Under the pieces are notes generated by a model, which saw only the letters and a list, made by a program, of their open reading frames with translations, made no database searches and was not told the DNA's origin. Below, in pieces: positions 44,740 to 53,180 of a DNA stretch of 64,000 nt (position 1 is its first letter; each line of letters opens with the position of its first letter). Source of the stretch: Bacteroidales bacterium (GTDB taxonomy: Bacteria; Bacteroidota; Bacteroidia; Bacteroidales; F082). The position numbers were made by a program, and so were the translations under genes. Location of the stretch: contig JAFXMK010000007.1 in the NCBI GenBank assembly GCA_017530365.1, positions 101,006 to 165,005 on the forward strand, written 5' to 3'.

Positions 44740-46950
44740 ATGAAAAGATTATTTACATTCATTTCAACGACGGTCTTGCTCGTTGCAGGAGCCGCCCAAC
44801 TCAACGCGCAGAATCGCTGCGTGTTGCAAAACGACAAAGGAGCGACGGGTGTCATTACTTATTCTGACAATATGAAAGTCGCTCACCAACACAATGACCA
44901 ATCGGTCATGCTGATGACAAAAACCGAGGTCAAACCCCAAGTTAAAGGAGATCGTCCGACGCATACCCTTAACGTTTATTTGCCAGATGATTATACGCTT
45001 GATTTTGTGATATTAGTCAGTGATGGTGTGGATATCGTCGCTGCTCTTGATTCATGGAAGAAAGAAAACTTTCTCTCAGTTGACCTTGAGGAAGGCGTTT
45101 ACCATGTGTTGGCAAATGGTTATGCCGAACTTAACGATGACTTCAATGAATGCTTTTGGACCTACGAGGATTTTGAACTTACCCAGGATAGCAATGTCTA
45201 TATTGATTTCAATGAATGTGTTTACGGCTTGGATTGGTCCTTTGAAGATGAAAATGGGAATCCTTTAAATGAGTTGGAATTTCTTGATGTTGTTGAGGAT
45301 GTCTCATTAATATGGCAAAATTGTGTCTTGTTTTCATTTAATTATTTCACGGATATCATTGCGGCGGAAGACGTTAACCTTCGCTTTAATGGCTTCAGTG
45401 AGAACAGCAGTTTGTCATTGAATGTTTATGCTATGGCTGAAGGCCAAAAGAGCTACTGTTTCTCAAATTTCATAAAAGGTATGCATGAAGCTCCGGTGTT
45501 CACTGTGGCTGCTGAGGATTTGACCAAGACAACGCAATTGTTTACAGTGACAATGGGAATTGATTCCTGCTATTACCATACCGACAATAAAACAGTATTT
45601 ACTCAATTGGGTGGTTGGATGATGACTGCTGTGTTTAACGAAAGGCTTGTGTATTATCCGCAAGACCCCTATACCATCGTTGCGAATGTTAACAAGGATG
45701 CTTTAGCTGGCGGCGAAAGAAGAGAAGTTGAGGTAATCTTGCTTCCAACTGTTTATGAACGGCTTGATCCATTCGGATATGAGTTTCCTTTTATAGGTTC
45801 TTCCTTGTATTTCAATGAGAATGGAGAAACATGCTGGGAAGCCATGCCGTATTTTCGAGATGTTTCCAATCCGGCGCCTCCGAGTTATCCCGACTATTTT
45901 CCTGGGACACCAGCCATGAAGGTTACTCCAGCTGACAAAGTGGTCAATTTCGGGGAAAGAACGCCTTTGGTCACTTACTATCCACTGGCTGTCAATGCGG
46001 ACAATACACCGCTGAACCAGACTATTCTTCGAGGCGGTATCTATTTCAGCGGTGAGAACAGTTGCGAGCGCCAGTGCGACTATGACTCTTTCATTCAGGT
46101 TTATGTAGATGGACAGGAAATTTACAACGATAGCGTTTATAAGTTTAATAATTGTTGGGGTGAGTTTCAGCTTGATCCAGCTCCCGTTGTTGTTCAAACG
46201 ACAAACACACATTTGGTGGCTAATTGGGCGGGTAAAGGCAACGCTACTCGGATTGATTTCGACCTCAACCGCGACGATGCCATGCCTCCGACATTGACTT
46301 TCCTGCGGGTGTTGAACCAATATGGAGACGAAACCGTGTGGCTGGATGACCTGTCGCAATCGACCTTGGTGTTCGGCTGTGGCGATTTTGCCTATAACTA
46401 CGTGGATGAGGGGGGCTATTATTCAAACTTGATTTATGACGGCAAACCTGACGTGCTTATTCGATGTGGGCCTAACCCTATGCAAATGAGACCGCTATCA
46501 TTCCAGGAAGACGAGAGCCTCTTTCATCCGAATTATGGTAATGTGCTTGTGGCAGATTTGTCTGGGATTAACGGTCAGTTCGATAACCAGTGGCTAATAC
46601 TGCAAATTCTCCTCACCGATGGGAGTGGCAACACTCAGCTGCAAACGCTTCAGAACCTGTTTTTTACCGGCAATCCTTTATCCATAGATGAATATGCAGC
46701 CGAACGTCTTGAACATGAAGTGATCCCCAATCCTTTTACGGATGAAGTGCGCATCAAGTCGGCGCAGCCTCTGGACGGCGTGGCCCGTGTGCAGCTCTAC
46801 GATGTGCTGGGCCGGAGGGTGTATGACGCCACGGAGAACGGCCATGCCGTCAACGAGTTCATCATCGATGGCAGCGCTTTGAAGCCTGGCATCTATTTCT
46901 ATGACATCAACACCGAAAAAGGGGTGATGCGAGGGAAAATCGTCAAGTAG
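44740..46950 (+). CDS. E1b: T9SS cargo, tandem paralogue of E1a
   Basis: 736 residues, 13 bp after E1a and therefore in the same message. The signal peptide ends at LNAQ. It has the same order as E1a: NRCVLQNDKGATGVITYSDN, VKPQ...HTLNVYLPDD, VSDGVDIV, DLEEGVYHVLANG; then GTPAMKVTPADKVVNFGERTPL, SGENSCERQCDY, NRDDAMPPTLTFLRVL, STLVFGCGDF; then DESLFHPNYGNVLVADLS and the sorting domain. The middle (residues 150-380) is the most variable part, which suggests that it carries the specificity. Function unknown. Confidence 0.8.
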   Translation: MKRLFTFISTTVLLVAGAAQLNAQNRCVLQNDKGATGVITYSDNMKVAHQHNDQSVMLMTKTEVKPQVKGDRPTHTLNVYLPDDYTLDFVILVSDGVDIVAALDSWKKENFLSVDLEEGVYHVLANGYAELNDDFNECFWTYEDFELTQDSNVYIDFNECVYGLDWSFEDENGNPLNELEFLDVVEDVSLIWQNCVLFSFNYFTDIIAAEDVNLRFNGFSENSSLSLNVYAMAEGQKSYCFSNFIKGMHEAPVFTVAAEDLTKTTQLFTVTMGIDSCYYHTDNKTVFTQLGGWMMTAVFNERLVYYPQDPYTIVANVNKDALAGGERREVEVILLPTVYERLDPFGYEFPFIGSSLYFNENGETCWEAMPYFRDVSNPAPPSYPDYFPGTPAMKVTPADKVVNFGERTPLVTYYPLAVNADNTPLNQTILRGGIYFSGENSCERQCDYDSFIQVYVDGQEIYNDSVYKFNNCWGEFQLDPAPVVVQTTNTHLVANWAGKGNATRIDFDLNRDDAMPPTLTFLRVLNQYGDETVWLDDLSQSTLVFGCGDFAYNYVDEGGYYSNLIYDGKPDVLIRCGPNPMQMRPLSFQEDESLFHPNYGNVLVADLSGINGQFDNQWLILQILLTDGSGNTQLQTLQNLFFTGNPLSIDEYAAERLEHEVIPNPFTDEVRIKSAQPLDGVARVQLYDVLGRRVYDATENGHAVNEFIIDGSALKPGIYFYDINTEKGVMRGKIVK
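46687..46947 (+). repeat. Near-identical CTD-coding segment, copy 2 (E1b)
   Basis: Partner of 44460-44720. Differences are nearly all at third codon positions, which points to selection on the protein after a duplication or gene conversion. Confidence 0.85.
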
Positions 46951-46974
46951 TAAAACTTTTTTCAGTTCATTTTT

Positions 46975-47004
46975 GAAAAAGGGTGGCGTCAGCTGTCCTT
47001 TTTC
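46975..47004 (+). terminator. Terminator after E1b
   Basis: AAAAAGGGTGGC pairs with GCTGTCCTTTTT around GTCA, with G-T wobbles. It lies 25 bp after the E1b stop and ends 12 bp before the R2 -7 box. Confidence 0.7.
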
Positions 47005-47016
47005 TGCTAAAAACAA

Positions 47017-47024
47017 TAATTTTG
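47017..47024 (+). promoter_or_regulatory. Bacteroides-type -7 box of R2
   Basis: TAATTTTG. The ATG at 47026 is only 2 bp beyond it and so is upstream of the transcript; the ATGs at 47044 and 47050 are the usable ones. Confidence 0.55.
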
Positions 47025-47049
47025 CATGAACTATCTAGGAAAAATGACC

Positions 47050-48735
47050 ATGCGAAAGATGCTTCTTTTCTTTGTTTTCCTTTGCTCAATCAATGTTTTG
47101 GCGCAAAGCGAAGAACCTTTCCCGTTGCCCGACTCATTGGCTGGCCGGCTTAGGGAGTTTAGGAAGAACGACTTTGCGAGGGCGGAGGCCTTGGATGCGG
47201 CGATCAGGTTCTATCAAGAGATTGACAAAGTGCAGGACGCTAAAGGTTATATTCGAGAGCTGTCGTCATTGGCATATAACTTGAAAGATAATTATTATAT
47301 TGCTTTAAGTGACTATTACTTGGCAATTTATGACCTTGACAGGATGGATTATGAAGAGGCGCTTTATAGAATCCACAAGGCACTTGAATGCGTGGAGATG
47401 CTTCCAACATCAGGACGTACGGAACGATTGACGGCAAGACTCTATATGGCTCTGGGCAACTATTATTCCGATAAAAGAATGTTATCCGAAAGCTATGATG
47501 CGATTCAAAAAGGACTTGAGGTCGCTGGCGAGAACGACCGGGAAATCTATCTCAAGTTAATTAACAATCTTGGAAACGTCTATTTAAAAGGAGGAAACAG
47601 TCTGGAAGCGGAGAGGCTTTATAGGGAATCCCTAAAACTCCATAAATCGTTGCCCTACAGGAATATGGCAACGATTTATGCGGAAAACCAGAATTATGAT
47701 ACAGCGCTGATTTATACCGATTCAGCACTGATGTACGCGATTTCCTCCTATGATACTATGAGTGTTAATCACTTTAAAGGAGTGATTTGTTTAGGGAAAG
47801 GTGATATAGCACAAGCGAGCCTTTACTATGATAAGTGCCTGAGAGGAGTGCATTCTTGCAGCGATGCTTTTTTTAATTCGGTGGTGTATCAGAATTCTGC
47901 CTATATTTCCATGGAAAAAGGTGATTTTGAGCAAGCCATGGCTTTGATTGACACTGCTATTATGATTGCAGATGAGATGAACAATGTTCACAGAAAACTG
48001 GATTGTCTGCGACTTAAAGCCATACTCTTAAGCGAGATGAATGATCTTGAGAATAGCTTGAAATGTATGGCTGAGTATAGTTTCACTCGCGATTCCATCT
48101 TGGTGAAGCAGGATAACGAGAGGTTTCTCACCCATGTTCATGACTATGAAACAGGAATAATCGAACAACGTTACGAAGCCGAAAAAGCCATTGCGAAACA
48201 GCGACAAGGCTTTATTCTTGTCATAGCAGTCTTAATAGTCTTCTTTACTGTGATGACGACTTCTATCTTTATCAGGAATCGTCGTCAAAAGGAATTGTTG
48301 TTGAAACAAGAGCTTGACTTGAAGAATCGGGAGGTTACTTCCGATTCGATTGGCAAAATACAAAGCAACGAAATGCTGAACGACATCATTGAAAAGCTGA
48401 CCGAGATGGAAGTTCGCACCGATAAAGATATGCTGCCAAGTGTCATCCGTGATCTGAAAACGCTTGTTCATAACGATGCCAAGAAAGATTTTGACCTGCA
48501 TTTCGTTCAGATTCATCCTGATTTTTATCAAAAACTGCTGGCAGATTATCCTAGACTTACCCAAAATGAATTGAGGCTCTGCGCACTCATAAAATCGAAC
48601 CTGAGCGTCAAGGAGATAGCCGCCATCAATGGAATATCCGCAGAAAGCGTCAAAACAGCCCGAAAGCGTTTGCGCAAATCCTTAAACCTGACAGGAGAGG
48701 ATGAGAGTTTGTTGAGTTTTTTATCAAAGTATTGA
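47050..48735 (+). CDS. R2: transmembrane TPR-HTH regulator
   Basis: 561 residues from the ATG at 47050 (MRKMLLFF), which has AGGA at a good distance upstream; 47044 is also possible. Same plan as R1: signal peptide to VLAQ, block LPDSLAGRLREFRK then ARAEALDAAIRFY, TPR helices (YLKLINNLGNVYLKGGN), membrane helix at about 387-408 (FILVIAVLIVFFTVMTTSIFI), coiled linker, DFDLHFVQIHPDFY, and the HTH at about 503-545 (LTQNELRLCALI, KEIAAINGISAESVKTARKRLR). It is closest to R4 in its N-terminus and promoter. I infer control of E2, 160 bp downstream. Confidence 0.82.
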   Translation: MRKMLLFFVFLCSINVLAQSEEPFPLPDSLAGRLREFRKNDFARAEALDAAIRFYQEIDKVQDAKGYIRELSSLAYNLKDNYYIALSDYYLAIYDLDRMDYEEALYRIHKALECVEMLPTSGRTERLTARLYMALGNYYSDKRMLSESYDAIQKGLEVAGENDREIYLKLINNLGNVYLKGGNSLEAERLYRESLKLHKSLPYRNMATIYAENQNYDTALIYTDSALMYAISSYDTMSVNHFKGVICLGKGDIAQASLYYDKCLRGVHSCSDAFFNSVVYQNSAYISMEKGDFEQAMALIDTAIMIADEMNNVHRKLDCLRLKAILLSEMNDLENSLKCMAEYSFTRDSILVKQDNERFLTHVHDYETGIIEQRYEAEKAIAKQRQGFILVIAVLIVFFTVMTTSIFIRNRRQKELLLKQELDLKNREVTSDSIGKIQSNEMLNDIIEKLTEMEVRTDKDMLPSVIRDLKTLVHNDAKKDFDLHFVQIHPDFYQKLLADYPRLTQNELRLCALIKSNLSVKEIAAINGISAESVKTARKRLRKSLNLTGEDESLLSFLSKY

Positions 48736-48771
48736 TAATCAAAAGATCAGATTGCTTGTCTCCCAATTGTT

Positions 48772-48796
48772 CCCTGTCAAAAGGGGACATGTCCCC
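48772..48796. promoter_or_regulatory. CCCTGT/GGGGACATGTCCCC palindromic element after R2
   Basis: GGGGACATGTCCCC (48783-48796) is a perfect 14-bp palindrome. It is preceded by CCCTGTCAAAA, matching the element after R1. It sits 21 bp upstream of the E2 -33 box, a place that suits an activator or repressor site. Confidence 0.5.
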
Positions 48797-48816
48797 GATT
48801 TGCATAAGGTTGTACT

Positions 48817-48847
48817 ATTGACAAAGACTTGGTTTGACATACTTTTG
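48817..48847 (+). promoter_or_regulatory. Promoter of E2 with TTGACA repeats
   Basis: ATTG (48817-48820), 19 bp, TACTTTTG (48840-48847). TTGACA occurs at 48818, 48834 and 48860, and inverted (TGTCAA) at 48775. The whole element aligns without gaps to the E4 promoter. Confidence 0.6.
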
Positions 48848-48895
48848 TCGAAAAATGATTTGACAAAACTATACGTATTACCAATTCTTATGATC

Positions 48896-51097
48896 ATGAA
48901 AAAGATTATAACCTTATTCGCATTGACTGTTCTTTTGTTGACGACAGTCAAACCTACTCATGCTCAAAACCGTTACGTTTTGAATCATGGCAACGGCTCA
49001 ATGGAGTCGATTTCTTATTCTGATAATTTGGTCATTTGGAACCAAAGCGAGAACTCGGTTTCTTTATCCTCTAAGACTGAGGTTAAACCCCAGCAAAGAG
49101 GGAGTGCCTCCTCTTATACACTGAATGTGTATTTCCCCGAAGATTCTCATTGTGTCATTTATGTCAGTGATGGCGACAATATCCTTGCTCAATTGGACAA
49201 TATGGATGGCGAGTTTCTTTCTGTTGAGTTGGAAGAAGGAACTTATCAGCTTTTGGCAAAGGGACAAGAGAATGCCACGGATAGAATTTGCTATTGGATC
49301 ATGGATGATTTGGAACTTATGGATGACACTGACATTCAAGTTGATTTCAGCCAGTGCGAATATAATTTGATGACCCATCTCGTTGATGAGAACGGAACAC
49401 CCTTTAGTGAAATAGAAGCATTGGGATTGCTTTACTGTGTCAACTTTTATTGGTTAGGAGGAGTTCATCTGGCAATGGATTTTTCAACACGTCATGGTTA
49501 TGAAGAACAAGTCCCTGACCGATGGTTTTCCCACTTCGATGAACGGAGCGCCTTGGAGTTCAACGTTACGATAGAGACAGGTGGCAACAAATCCTATTTT
49601 ATTGAGACTCCCAAATACTTTGGTCTGTCGGACCAACTGACGTTTGCCAATACTGCTGACGAGTTGAATACGGTTCAAGAGAAGTTTCATCTCCAAGGCT
49701 ATGGTCCATACTATAATGTTTTGAGCAACAAGCATTTATGTAGAAAACAAGGCGGAGGAGGTTTTTTTGTTACCTACTATGAGTTTTTAAACGACGATTA
49801 TCTGTTTGATCCATCGTTGCCTTATTCGATCGTCACCAACGCCAAGATAGAGAATTCAAATGTTTACGAAGCTGTTGAAACAATTTTGGCCCCTACGGTT
49901 TACGAGGCTTTCGATTGGAACGCTAGCGGACCCAATGTATATCGCGACTGCATCTTGGCACCTTTTTATCTGAACACAGACGGAGAAGTGGTGAGAGAGG
50001 CTTTGCCATATTACCAAGAAGACTTCTGTATGATCAGCACTAATTGGTTTCCTGAGACGCCAGCTATGGTAGCGATGCCAACCGAAGAAATCACCAGTTA
50101 TGGCGAGCGAACGCCATTGTCATGCTATGCTCCTTCAGCATTTCGCGGCGATTCGTTCCCCTTGGGCATGAATGTCATCCTTGGACTTTTCCAGATAAGT
50201 GGGGAGAATAGCAGTGAACGCACCTGCGATTATGACCGGCTTATCAAGGTGAATATCGATGGAGAGGATGTTTATAATGACAGTATATATCTCTTTAATA
50301 AAGATGGTAATGTTTTTATGCCTGAAGTTGCAGCTCCCGTGGTTGTTGAGGTGGAAAACAATCATCTTGTTGCCAATGATGTGGAGAAAGCCAACCATAC
50401 CCGCGTGATGTTCAACTTGGAAAACGATGACGCCATTCCTCCAACGATGACATTCCTGCGAGTTTTGGATGGAGAAGGAGATGAAGCCATTGAGCTTACC
50501 AACCTTGGCAGCTCCACTTTGACTTTCGGTTGTGCTGATTTCACATTCACTTTCGACATGGAATACTACGTCTTTGTGCCTGGATATCAGGGCAGGCCTG
50601 AGGTAGAACTCCAATATTCCATTGATGGAGTTGAATGGCTTCCTTTGAATGTCGTTGAGGATGAGAGCCTGTTCCACGAAAACCATGGCAACGTATTCGT
50701 CGCTGATTTGTCTCGGCTTGATAGTCAGGTTGCTAACCATTGGGTGTCCTGTAAGTTCACTCTCACTGATGAAGCAGGCAACTCTCAAGAGCAGGAATTG
50801 AGCAATCTATTCTTCGCGGGCGATTTGGAATCCGTCAATGAACAGGTGTCCATCAAGCATTCGGTCTATCCTAACCCCTTCACCAACGAGGTTAGGATTA
50901 CGGCTTCCGATGCCGTGAACGGCTTGGCCAATGTCCAAGTTTACAATGTGTTGGGGGCTCAAGTCTATCAAAATACTGTCAATTGCAAAGAAGCCAAGGA
51001 GTTCGTCATTGACAGCAGCACGTTGAAGCCTGGCATCTATTTCTATCGCATCAACACCGAAAAAGGTGAGATGCGAGGGAAAATCGTGAAAGAGTAA
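48896..51097 (+). CDS. E2: T9SS cargo of the E1/E4 family
   Basis: 733 residues from the ATG at 48896 (MKKIITLFALTVLLL). Longer frames back to 48752 would run through the promoter and lack a signal peptide. The mature start NRYVLNHGNGSMESISYSDN, then VKPQQ...TLNVYFPED and VELEEGTYQLLAKG match E1a and E1b. The second shared region has ETPAMVAMPTEEITSYGERTPL, SGENSSERTCDY, ENDDAIPPTMTFLRVLDGEGDEA and STLTFGCADF. The sorting domain reads YPNPFTNEVRITASDAVNG, GIYFYRI, KIVKE and is closest to that of E4. Function unknown; likely cell-surface. Confidence 0.8.
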   Translation: MKKIITLFALTVLLLTTVKPTHAQNRYVLNHGNGSMESISYSDNLVIWNQSENSVSLSSKTEVKPQQRGSASSYTLNVYFPEDSHCVIYVSDGDNILAQLDNMDGEFLSVELEEGTYQLLAKGQENATDRICYWIMDDLELMDDTDIQVDFSQCEYNLMTHLVDENGTPFSEIEALGLLYCVNFYWLGGVHLAMDFSTRHGYEEQVPDRWFSHFDERSALEFNVTIETGGNKSYFIETPKYFGLSDQLTFANTADELNTVQEKFHLQGYGPYYNVLSNKHLCRKQGGGGFFVTYYEFLNDDYLFDPSLPYSIVTNAKIENSNVYEAVETILAPTVYEAFDWNASGPNVYRDCILAPFYLNTDGEVVREALPYYQEDFCMISTNWFPETPAMVAMPTEEITSYGERTPLSCYAPSAFRGDSFPLGMNVILGLFQISGENSSERTCDYDRLIKVNIDGEDVYNDSIYLFNKDGNVFMPEVAAPVVVEVENNHLVANDVEKANHTRVMFNLENDDAIPPTMTFLRVLDGEGDEAIELTNLGSSTLTFGCADFTFTFDMEYYVFVPGYQGRPEVELQYSIDGVEWLPLNVVEDESLFHENHGNVFVADLSRLDSQVANHWVSCKFTLTDEAGNSQEQELSNLFFAGDLESVNEQVSIKHSVYPNPFTNEVRITASDAVNGLANVQVYNVLGAQVYQNTVNCKEAKEFVIDSSTLKPGIYFYRINTEKGEMRGKIVKE

Positions 51098-51117
51098 GCT
51101 TTTTCGTTTCATTTGTG

Positions 51118-51146
51118 AAAAAGGACGGCAAAAGCCGCCCTTTTTT
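51118..51146 (+). terminator. Terminator after E2
   Basis: A stem of AAAAAGG, one mismatch, CGGC closes on AAAA with GCCG, CC and a T run. It is a diverged relative of the terminators in the two duplicated blocks. Confidence 0.75.
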
Positions 51147-51210
51147 GCTAATTGGACGTATTTTCCTGCTGTTTGCGAAAAAGCGCTTGCCTTGTATTTT
51201 TTAAAAACAC

Positions 51211-51218
51211 TACTTTTG
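51211..51218 (+). promoter_or_regulatory. Bacteroides-type -7 box of R3
   Basis: TACTTTTG with CTTG 21 bp upstream (51186-51189). A TTG-initiated frame from 51192 would start before the transcript, so the ATG at 51246 is chosen. Confidence 0.5.
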
Positions 51219-51245
51219 CAAGTATTACCGAACGAACTTGCCGTA

Positions 51246-53009
51246 ATGAAAAAAACTCTTCTTATTATATTATTGATTCTTGCGGGCATTTCAGCAACTG
51301 CACAGAAAGACGGTTTCCATATTCCAGACAGCCTCCTTGTTGCACTCGAAAAGAATCCACAACAGGACATGGCTCGTGTAGAAGCCTTAACTCGTATAAT
51401 CATCTATTATACCAAGAACAGACAAATCATCCAAGCCGAACCGTATATTGATGAGATAATTCAAATCTCAGAAATAATTGACGATGAATATGTTAATGCA
51501 TTAGCAGACCTCTATGAAGGCAATCTGTTGTTCAGCCAGGACAAATATCAAGATGCGCTGATGTACTTAAAAAAGAGTCTTAAACAGGTGCCGTATTTGC
51601 CACAAAACGATAAGACACTCGAACTTGAAGCAAAGGTTTTAAACTCACTCGGAGCTCTGTTTTGTAACATGCGTTTGTATTATGAGGGATATGAGTATCT
51701 ACTGAAAGCACTGGAAACATGCAAAAAGATCAATGACCAATACTTGATTTCTGTAATTGAGACAAATATGGCAACGCCTCTCAACCAAATTGGAAGATGC
51801 GATGAAGCAATAGCTTTGTGTGAAAAGAATCTGACAAAAGGAGTAGGTTTAACCCCCAATAGGTTTATTCTGTATTTGATATTGTCCCAAAGTTACAAAA
51901 ACAAAGCCTCTTATGACACAGCACTAATATACAACGATTCCGCATTCATGCATGCAGTGAATCGTTACGATGAATCAAAAAATTTAACAGAACAAGCAGC
52001 GCTATATATAAAAAAAGGAGACAATGAAGCTGCCATAAAAACTTATAAGTATATATTGGACAATTACAGAAATGAAATGTTCAAAGACGCAGAGATTATT
52101 GCATTATGCGATTATGGTTATTTGATCGGCCTAGATTCCATGTCGGATTTGGCAATCAGCTATATTGACAGTGCTATAGTAAAGGCCAAAGAATTCGGAA
52201 TCCCAAAACTCGAAAAAGAGTGTTATGCGAGCAAGGTAGAGTTGTTTTACAAGCATCACGAATATCAGGAATTTGCCGAAAGTACCGCAAAATACATTTC
52301 ATTACGCAACAGTATCGATTCTGCAAACGACCTTCGGCGGTTGGAAAACGCCTGGATTTCACAGGAATTCAAGAAGACAGAGGAACAATTGCGGCTGGAA
52401 AAAGAATTGAGCGATATGAAAAATGAGAGGGCAAAAATGCGTCTCTATTTTATTATTTCTGGCTTAATATCAATCATTGTAATCTTGGCCCTGGCTTTCA
52501 ACAGAAGAAACATCTTGATGAAAAACAAAGACATACAGCTGAAAAAACAGGAGTTGGAGAAAGAAGTCCTGAACAGGGAAATAGAAACACGCAATCGGGA
52601 ATTGACCGCCAAGGCTTTGGTGCAAGTGCAAAGACAGGAATTACTGACCGAAATGGCCGACAAGCTTAACGCAATTGTCGATGACAAACATAAAATTGCT
52701 CAGAATCTGAAAGAAGTGATAAACGACATTGAAAAGTACAAAAACTCCACAACACCAGAAGATTTCGACTATTACTTCACCCAAACCAACCCCGATTTCT
52801 ATAAGCATCTGCTTGCCGATTTTCCGAATCTTACCCCATACGAACAGCGGCTCTGCGCATTCTTGCGATTGAACCTAAGCACCAAGGATATAGCTTCAAT
52901 CATCAATATAAGCCCAGAAAGTGCCAAAGTGGCAAGAGCACGTCTTCGCAAAAGTCTAAACCTAGTAGGAAAAGAAGAGGATCTGACGGCATTTCTATCA
53001 AAATATTGA
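51246..53009 (+). CDS. R3: transmembrane TPR-HTH regulator (divergent member)
   Basis: 587 residues from 51246 (MKKTLLIILLILAG, cleavage near ATAQ). The opening block is IPDSLLVALEKNPQQ then ARVEALTRIIIYY, more distant from R1, R2 and R4. TPR helices follow, then a membrane helix at about 398-418 (YFIISGLISIIVILALAF), a long K/E-rich coil (LKKQELEKEVLNREIETRNREL), DFDYYFTQTNPDFY and the HTH at about 528-570 (LTPYEQRLCAFLRLNLSTKD, INISPESAKVARARLRKSL). Its codon use is more AT-rich than that of its neighbours. Its cargo, E3, belongs to another family. Confidence 0.82.
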   Translation: MKKTLLIILLILAGISATAQKDGFHIPDSLLVALEKNPQQDMARVEALTRIIIYYTKNRQIIQAEPYIDEIIQISEIIDDEYVNALADLYEGNLLFSQDKYQDALMYLKKSLKQVPYLPQNDKTLELEAKVLNSLGALFCNMRLYYEGYEYLLKALETCKKINDQYLISVIETNMATPLNQIGRCDEAIALCEKNLTKGVGLTPNRFILYLILSQSYKNKASYDTALIYNDSAFMHAVNRYDESKNLTEQAALYIKKGDNEAAIKTYKYILDNYRNEMFKDAEIIALCDYGYLIGLDSMSDLAISYIDSAIVKAKEFGIPKLEKECYASKVELFYKHHEYQEFAESTAKYISLRNSIDSANDLRRLENAWISQEFKKTEEQLRLEKELSDMKNERAKMRLYFIISGLISIIVILALAFNRRNILMKNKDIQLKKQELEKEVLNREIETRNRELTAKALVQVQRQELLTEMADKLNAIVDDKHKIAQNLKEVINDIEKYKNSTTPEDFDYYFTQTNPDFYKHLLADFPNLTPYEQRLCAFLRLNLSTKDIASIINISPESAKVARARLRKSLNLVGKEEDLTAFLSKY

Positions 53010-53122
53010 TTTTGGCCAATTTAACTCCCGCACCACGCAGTGGTAAACAAAAAATCTCTTCATGTTATATTAAAGTTTCCGTCAGGACTAGGCTTTGTTA
53101 TCCTCATGTTATCCTCAAAAAT

Positions 53123-53153
53123 TTTGCCTGTCATGGGTTGATGTGCAATTTTG
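53123..53153 (+). promoter_or_regulatory. Candidate promoter of E3
   Basis: TTTG (53123-53126), 19 bp, CAATTTTG (53146-53153): an imperfect -7 box with a good -33. It lies 27 bp before the ATG at 53181. Confidence 0.45.
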
Positions 53154-53180
53154 CATCGCTAACCTTAAATTTTAAGCAAA

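Larger units (their letters stand above)
46951..47060 (+). repeat. Duplicated terminator-promoter-start block, copy 1 (E1b to R2)
   Basis: About 110 bp, nearly identical to 54466-54575, offset by exactly 7515 bp. It carries the terminator, the -7 box and the first codons of the regulator gene. Confidence 0.85.
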
